DNA of 30,578 nucleotides, taken from Acidiferrobacter sp. Its GTDB lineage: Bacteria > Pseudomonadota > Gammaproteobacteria > Acidiferrobacterales > Acidiferrobacteraceae. The stretch is from the NCBI GenBank assembly GCA_027335965.1, contig DAHWGZ010000005.1:1-30578 (forward strand), in the 5' to 3' direction. Positions 17,554 through 25,893 of the stretch are shown here, in pieces (the first letter of the stretch is position 1; the number at the start of each line of letters is the position of its first letter). A program made the position numbers and the translations under genes. The notes under the pieces were generated by a model. It worked only from the letters and a program-made list of their open reading frames with translations, ran no database searches and was not told the DNA's origin.

Positions 17554-17717
17554 ACACCACAGCATGTTTCGTGCCAGACGATGCCGCCCCCGCCTTGGCC
17601 GCGAAAGCCGCGAAAACCCGCGCCCATCCCGCCGTCGTGTCGCCACGCAAGACGGGACGAGGCCCCTCCATGGGGAATGGCAAGCCGGATCGCACCATGA
17701 GCGACCACGCATGCGCC

Positions 17718-18413
17718 TTAGCGCATGGCGGACCGGGCCGTGCCATTCTCGGTCCTGGCCAGCTGTTCCAGCGTCACGCTGCGCGCGAACCTTTCGCTTT
17801 GCGAAATGTGATCGGTCATGAGCGTTTTCGCGGCCTCCAAGTCTCCTTCGAGCAGCAGGCACACGATCCTGTGATGTTCCTCATAGGTCCGCTCGATACG
17901 GAACCCCGCGGTGAAATCCAGGCGCCTTATGACCCGTATGCGCTCATTGATGTCGTTCAGATAGGTCGCCAGGGCCTGGTTCCCGCCGCCGCGCGCAAGC
18001 GCCATGTGGAACGATTCCTCTTTTTGCACCATGAGGCTCAAACCGGCGGCGCCGGGCAAGACATGCGCGGGATCCCACTCCCGCGCGAGCGCCCACAGCG
18101 CCTCCTTGGCCATGGACCTCGCGGCGATCTCGAGGGACAGGCATTCGATAGCCGTGCGCACCCGGGAGAACTGCGCAAGTTGGGATATGCTGATCTGGCG
18201 CACGAAGCAGCCTTGCTTCGTGCGGATGCTGACCTGCCCCTCCTGGGCCAGGCGTTGCAGGGCCTCGCGTACCGGCGTGCGGCTCACCCCGAAAAACGCC
18301 GCCAGGTCGGACTCGGTGACGCGGCTTCCGGGATAGATCTCGAAGCTCAAGATCATCTCCTTTAGGCTTTCATAAATCGCGGACGCACTGACACGCGGCG
18401 CTAACCCTTCCAT
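17718..18413 (-). CDS. GntR-family transcriptional regulator (FCD type)
   Basis: A 231-residue regulator. The N-terminal winged helix shows IYESLKEMILSFEIYPGSRV, then ESDLAAFFGVSRTPVREAL, the GntR signature. A helical FCD ligand-binding domain follows (FSRVRTAIECLSLEIAARS; histidines in FHMALARGGGN and EEHHRIV, as in metal-binding FCD pockets). The ATG at 18413 is chosen because AAGGAGG lies five bases upstream; earlier ATGs lack a site. It overlaps the end of the MobA-like gene by 13 bases, so it is the last gene of the hydroxylase operon. A pathway-specific role with a purine-related or ring-opened ligand is plausible but inferred. Confidence 0.88.
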   Translation of the reverse strand: MEGLAPRVSASAIYESLKEMILSFEIYPGSRVTESDLAAFFGVSRTPVREALQRLAQEGQVSIRTKQGCFVRQISISQLAQFSRVRTAIECLSLEIAARSMAKEALWALAREWDPAHVLPGAAGLSLMVQKEESFHMALARGGGNQALATYLNDINERIRVIRRLDFTAGFRIERTYEEHHRIVCLLLEGDLEAAKTLMTDHISQSERFARSVTLEQLARTENGTARSAMR

Positions 18414-18991
18414 AGAGGCCTCCTTAGCTTGCGACATCGCAGATAGATCCGCCAATCCCTGCGCCGATTCATATTGCACCGTATCGAACGGTCTTGTACG
18501 GCGATGCGGCGCGCGCCAGCGGACGCGAGCACACGATCGAGGCGCTCTTTGGGCGAATGCGCGGATCTAGCGATGGCGGCCGCGAGCTCATGCGAAAGCA
18601 ATGCCGGATGGCCACCCCGCCCGCGCCATGCGGGAAGGGCGGCACGCGCCCCGCGCAGGCCTTGGCGAAGCCGGCAGATCGTGGCCGGGGAAGGCAGCCA
18701 CGCGTCCACCAAGACGACGAGAACCGGGCCTCGCGCGCCGCGCAGACCCGCGCGCAGGCTCGCGAAAGGCCCGCCCGCCCTGTTCTTGTTCCAGATCCTC
18801 CGCACACCGGGCGGCACGCACCGCGCCGCGCCCATGGCCGAGTATCCGAGCACGACGCGAACCTGGGCAAAACCCTGGGAGCGCAAAAAGCGGCATTGAC
18901 GGTAAAGCCACGGACGGCCGTCGACACGCCGGCAGCCCTTATGGGTGCGCGCCCGGGATGAGCGCCCGCCGGCCAACAACAGGGCCATCAT
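18401..18991 (-). CDS. MobA/MocA-like molybdenum cofactor nucleotidyltransferase
   Basis: The 196-residue protein begins MMALLLAGGRSSRARTHKG, the nucleotide-binding loop of MobA-like NTP transferases. It continues with NKNRAGGPFASLRAGL and VLVVLVDAWLPSPATI, where family members have a metal-binding aspartate motif. MocA-type enzymes attach CMP to molybdopterin for xanthine dehydrogenase-family enzymes, which fits its position after xdhC in a hydroxylase operon. The sequence is Arg-rich and somewhat divergent (the usual GGxSxRMGxxK is GGRSSRARTHK). Its ATG overlaps the xdhC stop (ATGA). Confidence 0.75.
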   Translation of the reverse strand: MMALLLAGGRSSRARTHKGCRRVDGRPWLYRQCRFLRSQGFAQVRVVLGYSAMGAARCVPPGVRRIWNKNRAGGPFASLRAGLRGARGPVLVVLVDAWLPSPATICRLRQGLRGARAALPAWRGRGGHPALLSHELAAAIARSAHSPKERLDRVLASAGARRIAVQDRSIRCNMNRRRDWRIYLRCRKLRRPLWKG

Positions 18992-19917
18992 GGGATTATC
19001 CCCTGGTGCCTTTGCAGGAGTTCCGCGAGGACGGCGACCGCCACCTCATGAGGCCTCTTTCCGAGGCCAGAAAGCCCCATGGGCATGCGCAACCGGGCCA
19101 GATCCTGGTCGCCAAAGCCGCGGTCCCGAAGCCGCTTTCGGAAAAGCGCGGCCTTGGTGCGGCTGCCGATCACGCCCAGATAATCGATGGGGCGCGCCAG
19201 GAGCGTCGCGGCGATGGCGAAGTCGAGACGGTGGCTATGGGTCATGATCAGCGCCGATGGCGGAGGGGACGCGTCTTTGGCGGGCGGCATGGCCGCGAGG
19301 TGGCGGGTGATCCCCGCCGGGAATCGCGCCGCGGCGTTCCACTCGGGGCGGGCATCGAATACCGAGACATCGTATCCGAGAGGGCCGGCGAATGCCGCGA
19401 TCGCGGCGCTGACGTGGCCTGCGCCAAACAGCCATAACGGGCGGCTTACCGTTGCGCGTTTCAAAAAATACGTCGCGCCCTGCCCGACGCGAAGACCGGC
19501 CGGCCACTCATGCACGACCGGCCCCGGGTCGTGGTCGGGGTCGGCGGGATGCCAACGACCCCGCCACCAGGCCCCCAGCAAGCGCGGCTGATCGTGGTGG
19601 TCCCAGCTGTAGAGACGTGGCGCATCCTCCTGAACCCATGGCGTCGCCGCAAGCGGCACGGGGCAAACGATCGCCACCACGCGCCCTCCACAGCATTGAT
19701 CGTGTTCGGTGTTGAGCGAAAATTTCACGACCGCGCCTATGCCCTGTTCGCGACACGCAAGGGCGCGCGCCTTCAGCGCCTCCTCGATGGCGCCACCCCC
19801 TACCGAACCCCGCCAACCGGAGGCCGCGAGATACAAGGAGTCTCCGACCGCGGTCGGCGCCGAGCCCGCCACCTGCGTCACGACGACCTCGACCCAGGCG
19901 GCCGCGTCAGCTTTCAT
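18988..19917 (-). CDS. xdhC: XdhC-family molybdenum cofactor maturation protein
   Basis: XdhC binds molybdenum cofactor, promotes its sulfuration and delivers it to the hydroxylase. The 309-residue protein has the XdhC N-terminal domain (VVVTQVAGSAPTAVGD, GGGAIEEALKARAL, DQCCGGRVVAI) and a C-terminal Rossmann domain (LWLFGAGHVSAAIAAF, YDVSVFDARPEW, LGVIGSRTKAALFRKRL). All expected landmarks are present. The frame opens at 19923 with TTG codons, but the ATG at 19917 is the better start; the gene overlaps the upstream amidohydrolase by about 11 bases. Confidence 0.92.
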   Translation of the reverse strand: MKADAAAWVEVVVTQVAGSAPTAVGDSLYLAASGWRGSVGGGAIEEALKARALACREQGIGAVVKFSLNTEHDQCCGGRVVAIVCPVPLAATPWVQEDAPRLYSWDHHDQPRLLGAWWRGRWHPADPDHDPGPVVHEWPAGLRVGQGATYFLKRATVSRPLWLFGAGHVSAAIAAFAGPLGYDVSVFDARPEWNAAARFPAGITRHLAAMPPAKDASPPPSALIMTHSHRLDFAIAATLLARPIDYLGVIGSRTKAALFRKRLRDRGFGDQDLARLRMPMGLSGLGKRPHEVAVAVLAELLQRHQGIIP

Positions 19918-20983
19918 CAACAATCACCGCCACGGGCCCCCCTCCCGGCGGCCCCATGTGTTCCGCGCGCGTGGAGACATAAACCGCCGTGGTTCCCGTC
20001 AAGGCCGCGAGCACGGCACCCGCCACGCACCGTGAGTAGCGCATGTCGCTGAAATCCTCATCGGTCCACATGGTATGGCGGCGCCCACGGATCCTATGTG
20101 TGGGATCGGCATCGGACTTGGCGAATATGGCGCGGATACGGCGCGTCTGGTCGGGCGCAAGCTGCCCACACGTGGACAGCCCGGCGGCGGCCAATAGCGA
20201 GCGCACCGGTTCCATGTCGATGATGTCACGCATGACGGTGTGATGAATGCGGCACGAGCTGTTCCAATACGGCGAGTTCGCGAACACCAAAATCTCGCTG
20301 ACGCAAATGCCGGGCTTGGCCGAGACATTGGCGACTTGCGAGTAGAGTTCGAGACGCGCGCCTATGGCATCACTGGTAAGCGCACTGCCGTCGATCTCGC
20401 CGAGGGCGGCGGCCACGCCCAGGGCCGAGGCCGAGCGCGCATGGGCCATGGTGCATCGCGCCGGGCTCATGATTCCGGGCGCCACCACCGGCAGCGCCGC
20501 CTTCACATGCACGAGATGCACGTCGTCCGGGGGCACGCGCAGCTCCGACATCGCCCGGCGCATGGCCGCCTCGGTCTCGCGCACCATGACCATGGTCCCC
20601 ACCTCCTCGGGATCGAACGGTCGCGTACGGCTCGCGGCAAGCGCCAGGCTTTTGCGCGTCGCGGGTTCGCCTGGCGCCACGGTCCCGGTTTTCGTGCACA
20701 CCAGGTAATGGGGCGTCATGACGCCCTCGCACCCCCCCGAAAACGACAGCATGACGCGCCGCTCGACGTCTCGTTCCGGGATCGCCAGATGCTCGGCCAA
20801 TAAGCGCGTGAACGCGCTCGTCGCCATCGCCCGCGTGAAATCGTTGCCCGCGCCGTTGCCTTCCGTCTTGCCGATGATGGCGACGATGTCGGGCGCGGCG
20901 ACGCGCCGGTCCCGCAGGGCCCGCACGAGCCCCTCGACATCGTCGGGGGCCGCCGCCGCATAGGCGTGGACATCGGCGCGCAT
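19907..20983 (-). CDS. Ring-opening amidohydrolase (cyanuric acid hydrolase/barbiturase family)
   Basis: The family hydrolyses cyclic imides such as cyanuric acid and barbituric acid through a three-part fold in which each part supplies a Ser-Lys pair and an Arg. Here (358 residues; AtzD ~363) the likely residues are K39 (GKTEGNG), S82 (FSGGCEG), K161 (VHVKAALPV), S221 (VSAKPGI), K289 (FAKSDADP) and S337 (VYVSTRAEHMGPPGGGP). The ring-contacting arginines appear as R51 (NDFTR), R183 (HARSASALG) and R318 (YSRCVAG). The third motif differs from the usual SGGAEHQGP, with STR replacing SGG. The start at 20983 overlaps the previous stop (TGATG). Its operon with a molybdenum hydroxylase suggests an oxidised ring substrate. 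Which ring is unknown. Confidence 0.88.
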   Translation of the reverse strand: MRADVHAYAAAAPDDVEGLVRALRDRRVAAPDIVAIIGKTEGNGAGNDFTRAMATSAFTRLLAEHLAIPERDVERRVMLSFSGGCEGVMTPHYLVCTKTGTVAPGEPATRKSLALAASRTRPFDPEEVGTMVMVRETEAAMRRAMSELRVPPDDVHLVHVKAALPVVAPGIMSPARCTMAHARSASALGVAAALGEIDGSALTSDAIGARLELYSQVANVSAKPGICVSEILVFANSPYWNSSCRIHHTVMRDIIDMEPVRSLLAAAGLSTCGQLAPDQTRRIRAIFAKSDADPTHRIRGRRHTMWTDEDFSDMRYSRCVAGAVLAALTGTTAVYVSTRAEHMGPPGGGPVAVIVDES

Positions 20984-21555
20984 CAGAACGGGACCCGGGG
21001 GACGTACCCGGTGCGGGCGGCCACATCGATCTTCCACACATCTCCCTCATCGATCTCCTGAGGGCCGGGCACCGTGCACAATGCGTTCACCACCTCTTCG
21101 GAGTTGGCGGTAAAGACCGTGACCGGCTTGTCGATCGCCATCGGAAAGTCGTGCCAGGTCCCCTTGTGGATCATGATTCCATGACCGGCGGGCATCCTGA
21201 ATGCCACCATGTCCGTAAAATCGGGCACGGACCGGCCGGCCTCGTGATTGGGCTTGGCGAGCACCATGACGAAGGGCTGATCACCGAGTCCTATGAAAAG
21301 CTGCGTCATGCGCAGGTGCCGCTCGAACCATACGAGATCCGAGGGCCGTTTGCTGATACGCGCGGTGCGCACGACCGCGCGCCCGTGATAGGAGAACTCC
21401 AGATTCTGTCCCTCCTCGACACTGGCGTAGAACGGGATCGCGAGGCCCGGCCTATGGACCTCGGCGCCTATCATGACGCCATAGTCTTTGATGTTGTCGG
21501 CGGTGGCATCCCTGAGCGGCACATCGAACACCATCCTTTCCTTATTGGTCTGCAT
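20983..21555 (-). CDS. Ureidoglycolate lyase (AllA)-family cupin protein
   Basis: AllA splits ureidoglycolate into glyoxylate and urea. This 190-residue protein shows the family pattern: an N-terminal segment with the YGVMIG motif, ERHLRMTQLFIGLGDQPFV matching the AllA ERH...TQ.F stretch, and IMIHKGTWHDFPMAID matching the active-site NVWHHP region. It is longer than E. coli AllA (160 residues) and the match is distant, so a related C-N lyase reaction on another ureido compound is equally possible. AAGGAGG lies five bases before the ATG. It overlaps the FAD-subunit gene upstream and is coupled to the ring-opening amidohydrolase downstream, so it may act on that enzyme's product. Confidence 0.75.
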   Translation of the reverse strand: MQTNKERMVFDVPLRDATADNIKDYGVMIGAEVHRPGLAIPFYASVEEGQNLEFSYHGRAVVRTARISKRPSDLVWFERHLRMTQLFIGLGDQPFVMVLAKPNHEAGRSVPDFTDMVAFRMPAGHGIMIHKGTWHDFPMAIDKPVTVFTANSEEVVNALCTVPGPQEIDEGDVWKIDVAARTGYVPRVPF

Positions 21556-22402
21556 CGCAACCTCCTTGGTGTCTCCATGGCGCGAGGGCCTCGCGCACCA
21601 GATTCAGGGCCACACGCCGGCGATACTCGGCGGTCGAGCGGATATCGTCGCGGGCCGCGAGATCCCGCCCCAGCGCTTCAGCCAAGTCCTCGTCGTCCGG
21701 CAGGCGGCCAGCGTTACCGGTGATGGTGGCGGCGAGCGCGCATGCCAGGATCGGGGTCGCGGCCACGCTCGAGAAACCGAAACGCACGCGCTCCCAGGCG
21801 CCAGGGCGCCCGGCCAATAGGGCCGCGAGACCGACCTTGCTGATGGCCTGGGCGCGCCTCGTTCCCACCTTGCGAAAATAATGACGCGCGCCTGGCGGGG
21901 CGTACGGCACGAAAATTTCTCCCAGGATCTCTCCTGGGCGCCGCGCCGTGACCTTGTACCCGCCATGGAATTGCTCATAGGGAACGCGCCGCGAGCGCGC
22001 GGCCGACATGAGCTCCACCGATGCCCCATAGGCGAGCAGGACCGGGGCGTTATCGGCGGCCGGCGAGGCGTTCATGATATTGCCCCCGAGGGTCGCGCGG
22101 TTTTGGATCGCGGACGCGCCGGTGGCCCGCGCCGAGGCGGCCAACGCGGGCAGCGCCCGGCAAACGAGCGGGTGGCGCCCGATCTCGGTCATGGTGGCCA
22201 GCGCGCCGATCGCCACGCCTGCCGGCGTCTCGCGGATGCCTCGCAGCGAGGCCACGTTGGCGAGGCTCAGATAATCGTGGCCGCGGGCGCACGGGTCGCG
22301 CCCTGCCATGATGTCGGTCCCTCCGGCAATCGGTATCAAATCCGGCCGCTCGGCCAGCAGCGCCAATGCCTCATGCAGCTTCCGTGGCGCGTGCCAACGC
22401 AT
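21542..22402 (-). CDS. Xanthine dehydrogenase-family FAD-binding subunit
   Basis: The 286-residue middle subunit of a three-part molybdenum hydroxylase passes electrons from the iron-sulfur centres to FAD. FAD contacts are visible in LIPIAGGTDIMAG near residue 25 and in IQNRATLGGNIMNASPAADN near residue 105, both typical of the FAD_binding_5 domain. The C-terminal CO dehydrogenase flavoprotein domain follows (FRKVGTRRAQAISKV, FGFSSVAATP). A GGGGGAG site precedes the ATG at 22402, one base after the [2Fe-2S] gene. Confidence 0.94.
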   Translation of the reverse strand: MRWHAPRKLHEALALLAERPDLIPIAGGTDIMAGRDPCARGHDYLSLANVASLRGIRETPAGVAIGALATMTEIGRHPLVCRALPALAASARATGASAIQNRATLGGNIMNASPAADNAPVLLAYGASVELMSAARSRRVPYEQFHGGYKVTARRPGEILGEIFVPYAPPGARHYFRKVGTRRAQAISKVGLAALLAGRPGAWERVRFGFSSVAATPILACALAATITGNAGRLPDDEDLAEALGRDLAARDDIRSTAEYRRRVALNLVREALAPWRHQGGCDADQ

Positions 22403-22403
22403 G

Positions 22404-22862
22404 TCACTCCCCCTGCCCAGAGGCTGCGCGAATGGCGGCGTAGATCCCCCCGTAGCCCGTGCATCGGCACAGATTTCCCGACAGCGCCTCGCGCGTTCGT
22501 GAAAGATCGGGGCACGGGCAATCGTTTAGCAGGGCGCGCGCGGCCATGATCATTCCCGGCGTGCAGATGCCGCACTGCGTCCCGCCGGTAGCGGCAAATG
22601 CCGCGAACAAGGGGTCGTCCTTGGGCAGGCCCTCGAGGGTCGTCACCTCGCGGCCGTCGACATCGGCGATCGGGACAAGACAGCTGTTCACGAGCGCGCC
22701 GTCGAGCAGCACCGCGCACGATCCGCACTCGCCTTCCCCGCAGCCTTCCTTGGTCGCGGTAAGCCCCCACTCGCCACGCAACACGTCGAGCAGGCGGCGC
22801 ATCGGCGGGAAACTCCCGGAAACGGCCGATCCATTGATGATAAACCGGCATAAAACCGTCAT
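22404..22862 (-). CDS. Xanthine dehydrogenase-family [2Fe-2S] subunit
   Basis: A 152-residue iron-sulfur subunit with two domains. The plant-type ferredoxin domain has cysteines in EGCGEGECGSCAVLLDG and a later LVNSCLVP. The helical domain has GTQCGICTPGMIMAA and LCRCTGYGGI. All eight cluster cysteines are present. It shuttles electrons from the molybdenum centre to the FAD subunit. Its ATG overlaps the stop of the large-subunit gene (ATGA), so translation is coupled. Confidence 0.96.
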   Translation of the reverse strand: MTVLCRFIINGSAVSGSFPPMRRLLDVLRGEWGLTATKEGCGEGECGSCAVLLDGALVNSCLVPIADVDGREVTTLEGLPKDDPLFAAFAATGGTQCGICTPGMIMAARALLNDCPCPDLSRTREALSGNLCRCTGYGGIYAAIRAASGQGE

Positions 22863-25129
22863 GACGGCCTCCGGTCCATGGCCGCCAGGATATGCTCCGG
22901 CATAGCCGGCACATGGCGGATTTCGGTGTCGAGCGCGGCATTTATGGCATTTATGATCGCCGGCGCCGGTCCATCCATCGGCAACTCGCCTATCCCGGCG
23001 GCACCGCCGGGACCCGCGCCGTGTCGGGATTCCTGGAACAGCACCCGTACGGGCGGAATGTCGGCGCTCGTCGGGATGATGTAGTTCGTGACGCGGTTGT
23101 TGGCCATCTGCCCGTCGGCCCCGAAACGCACATCCTCGAACAGGGCGTAGCCTATGCCCTGCACCACGCCCCCCTCTATCTGGCCCGCCGCCACCGTGGC
23201 GTGCACGACCCGCCCGACCTCCTGGACGGCGGTGAAATCCACAATGCGCGCCTCGCCGGTCACGGCGTCGACCTCGACCTCGGCGACGTAGCAGGCCCAG
23301 GCGAAGCTTGCGTAGGGGCTCCCCCGAAAGGCCGACTCATCCCATTCGCTGCCCGCCGGATGACGGTAGTCGGCGATGACGGTGGTGACGCCGCCTGCGG
23401 CATGGAGCCGCGCGCAGGCAGCGCAAAACTCACCGTGGCCGTACGCGGATGGCAGCGCGGCATCGGCGCGCAAGCGGCCGATGAGATCGCCCGCGGCGCG
23501 CGCGAGTATCGCCCCCACCACCATGCATGTCCGTGACGCCACGGTAGGACCCGAATTGGGCACGTCACGGGTATCGGGCCTCGCCACCACGACCCCTTCA
23601 TAAGGGATGCGCAGGGCCTCGGCGACGATCCCGGAGAGCGTCGTCTGCATGCCTTGCCCCATTTCGGTGGACGATGCCAGGATCTCCACGAGGCCGTCCG
23701 CGCCCACGCGCAGGCCGGCGCGCGATCGCAAGGCGAGTTCTCCATTGCCGGTAAATCCCGCGCCATGATAGAAAGTGGCAAGCCCCATGCCCTTGCGGAT
23801 CGCGCCGCCCTGCGCGTTCCACCGCCGGCAGGCCTCGACCTTGGCGTGATAGTCGCAGGCCTCCAGGGCCTGATCGATGACCCGCTGCATGTCGAGCGGG
23901 CCTTCGATGCCCTGTCCGGCCGGCGAGATATCGCCGGGGGCGAGGACGTTGCGCCGACGCAGCACGTCCGGCGCGATCCCGAGGGCGCGCGCCAGCTCAT
24001 CGAGGGCCGCCTCAAGGGCGAAGATGCTCTGTGGCGCCCCGAAACCACGGAATGCCCCGAATGGCGGGTGGTTGGTGGCCACCGCGCGGCCGCGCACGCG
24101 CACATGGTCGCAACGATAAGGCCCGGCGGCATGAATGAGGCCGCGCGACAAAACCACTGGGCTCAAAGTGAGATAGGCGCCGCCGTCGATCACGAAGTCG
24201 ATATCGATGAAGCGCAGGCGTCCATCCCGGCTTGCCCCGAGACGCACGCGCGAGCGCGAGGGGTGGCGCTTGGGTGTCACCGCCATGTCCTCGCCGCGCC
24301 CATAGATGAGCGCCACCGGGCGCCCGCCCGCCTTCATGGTCAGAAGCGCCGCGTGGCAGGCTATGTGCGATGGATATTCCTCCTTGCCCCCGAATGCGCC
24401 GCCGGTTGCGCACTGCAGGACGCGAACCCGTTCCTCTGGCAGGCCCGTCGCGTACATAAGCGCCGCATGAACGTAATACGGGCATTGCAAGGACCCCTCG
24501 ACGGTCAGAACGCCGTCTTCCATGCGCGCCACCATGCCCTGCGGTTCGATATAGAGATGTTCCTGCGCCCCGGTGCGATATTCCCCCTCGAACACCTGAC
24601 AGCGCTCGTCCTCGGCGTCCATCACGGAACCCTTTTCCATGAGGTAGTCGCGGTAGACATTGTCGGCGACGATCCGCCGGGTATCCGGGCGCAAGGCCTC
24701 CTCGATGGCAAGGACCGCCGGCAAGGAACAAGGCCGCTCATCGATGTGAATAGCCGCCAAGGCGCCCGCCAGGGCCTGCGGGTTCGGGTGCGCGATCAGG
24801 ACCACCGGTTCGCCGGCGTGGCGGTAGCACGTTTCCACCAGCACCGGCTGGTCCGCATCGATCATCTTGACCGCATTGATCCCCGGTATGTCCCGGGCGG
24901 TCACCACCACGTATTCGCTCCACGGCACATGATCATCGAAGGTGATCGAGCCGATGGTGCCGCCGGGCAGGCGCGTCCTCGCGGTTGCGGCATGAAGCAT
25001 CCCCGGACAGGTGATGTCGGCGACATAACGCGCCGTGCCGCGCACTTTTTCCATGCCGTCCTTTCGTAGAGGCGCTGCTTTCAAGGGCGTTGTCCCGAAT
25101 CCGTAGTCGTCATGCATCGATGTGTACAT
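22859..25129 (-). CDS. Xanthine dehydrogenase-family molybdopterin-binding subunit
   Basis: This 756-residue catalytic subunit carries molybdenum cofactor. Landmarks are KVRGTARYVADI at the start of the a/b hammerhead domain, GGAFGGKEE (E250), AFRGFGAPQ (R361), TEMGQGMQTTLSG, and GIGELPMDGP near the end (E715). The two glutamates and arginine match in position the residues that orient purines in known xanthine dehydrogenases (bovine E802, R880, E1261), so a purine-like ring is a reasonable substrate. The frame opens at 25150 with TTG; the ATG at 25129 is preferred, with 25117 possible, and none has a clear ribosome site. It is the first gene of the seven- to eight-gene leftward operon. Confidence 0.9.
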   Translation of the reverse strand: MYTSMHDDYGFGTTPLKAAPLRKDGMEKVRGTARYVADITCPGMLHAATARTRLPGGTIGSITFDDHVPWSEYVVVTARDIPGINAVKMIDADQPVLVETCYRHAGEPVVLIAHPNPQALAGALAAIHIDERPCSLPAVLAIEEALRPDTRRIVADNVYRDYLMEKGSVMDAEDERCQVFEGEYRTGAQEHLYIEPQGMVARMEDGVLTVEGSLQCPYYVHAALMYATGLPEERVRVLQCATGGAFGGKEEYPSHIACHAALLTMKAGGRPVALIYGRGEDMAVTPKRHPSRSRVRLGASRDGRLRFIDIDFVIDGGAYLTLSPVVLSRGLIHAAGPYRCDHVRVRGRAVATNHPPFGAFRGFGAPQSIFALEAALDELARALGIAPDVLRRRNVLAPGDISPAGQGIEGPLDMQRVIDQALEACDYHAKVEACRRWNAQGGAIRKGMGLATFYHGAGFTGNGELALRSRAGLRVGADGLVEILASSTEMGQGMQTTLSGIVAEALRIPYEGVVVARPDTRDVPNSGPTVASRTCMVVGAILARAAGDLIGRLRADAALPSAYGHGEFCAACARLHAAGGVTTVIADYRHPAGSEWDESAFRGSPYASFAWACYVAEVEVDAVTGEARIVDFTAVQEVGRVVHATVAAGQIEGGVVQGIGYALFEDVRFGADGQMANNRVTNYIIPTSADIPPVRVLFQESRHGAGPGGAAGIGELPMDGPAPAIINAINAALDTEIRHVPAMPEHILAAMDRRPS

Positions 25130-25452
25130 AGCATTTTTCGTGCCGCCCAAGCCTTATGCCGATGGCATTTCATGGCGCGCGCGTTTCTCCCCGATAACGA
25201 CGCCTAGTTCGCCCGCGCCATGGCCGCCGCCCCGCGCTGCGGCGTCGCCGGATGTCCATACGCGGGTCCTCCAAGGCGCCCTCTGCTAGGGCATGGACGT
25301 CCTCGGCGTGCACAAAAACGGTGAGCCCATCGTTATAAAGAACGTGGGGGTGACGCGCGGAAAGCTTGTGAGCGCGGGCCTGCGGGCTTGGCACGTTTAC
25401 TGCTTCGGCCCCGATAGCAGCGTACGTAATATCGTGGACCCGAGAACGATTC
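25130..25452. promoter_or_regulatory. Divergent promoter region between the two catabolic operons
   Basis: These 323 bases separate the leftward hydroxylase operon from the rightward cupin-hydrolase operon and must hold both promoters. An ATGCATCGATG string with nearby TGTACA and AGCAT lies at 25112-25134 at the hydroxylase start. A possible 58-codon frame (25293-25469, beginning MDVLGVHKNGEPIVI) runs into the cupin gene but has only a weak TAGGG before it. I could not recognise a riboswitch, though a transcribed leader of more than 100 bases is possible. Confidence 0.4.
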
Positions 25453-25469
25453 ATGAGACCAGATGAAAA
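25293..25469 (+). CDS. Possible 58-aa leader protein of the rightward operon
   Basis: The frame reads MDVLGVHKNGEPIVIKNVG and goes on with GLRAWHVYCFGPDSSVRN before a stop 17 bases inside the cupin gene. The composition is protein-like, and overlap with the next start would allow coupled translation. There is no strong ribosome site and no family that I recognise, and an opposite-strand frame also spans this region. It may be non-coding leader sequence instead. Confidence 0.25.
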
Positions 25470-25884
25470 TACGCCGGCGCGAGCCCGGACCGAGGGGTCC
25501 GATCCGGACGATGGCGACAAGCGGTTGGCGGGCGAGATCTCGCGCTACGTCCTGACGCCATCGGATCTGGGCCAGGACAGCCCGCAATGGCGGGCGCTGA
25601 GGCCCGGCGTACGCATCCGCGAGCTTTTCGAGGCGGCCGGCCTTCGCATCGCGCTCCTCTCTTATGCCCCGGGCGCCAGCGTGCCGCTGCACGTCCACAC
25701 GGGAGACGAGCACATCTTCGTGATCCAGGGCAGCCAGGGTGACGAGCACGGCGACTACAAGGCCGGCTCTTATGTCTTCAACCCGGCGGGAAGCCGTCAC
25801 AGCGTGCACAGCCGCGAGGGCTGCGTGGTATTGATTCAATGGCGGGCCCCGGTGGCGTTTGTCGACCGCGACCAAAACGAATAG
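25453..25884 (+). CDS. Small cupin-domain protein (ChrR-like)
   Basis: A 143-residue protein with one cupin barrel. Metal-binding residues are visible in PLHVHTGDEHIFVIQG (two His, then Glu and His) and the second motif AGSYVFNPAGSRHSVHS. The first ~30 residues are polar and probably disordered. Such cupins may be metal-dependent enzymes or sensors, and no reaction is assigned. It opens the rightward operon and ends ten bases before the biuret hydrolase-like gene, so it may take part in the same pathway. Confidence 0.8.
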   Translation: MRPDENTPARARTEGSDPDDGDKRLAGEISRYVLTPSDLGQDSPQWRALRPGVRIRELFEAAGLRIALLSYAPGASVPLHVHTGDEHIFVIQGSQGDEHGDYKAGSYVFNPAGSRHSVHSREGCVVLIQWRAPVAFVDRDQNE

Positions 25885-25893
25885 GAGGACCTA

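Noticed and set aside
23654..25069. 471-codon frame opposite the molybdenum hydroxylase gene
   Set aside because: The leftward frame carries all hydroxylase motifs; the reverse has shadow composition.
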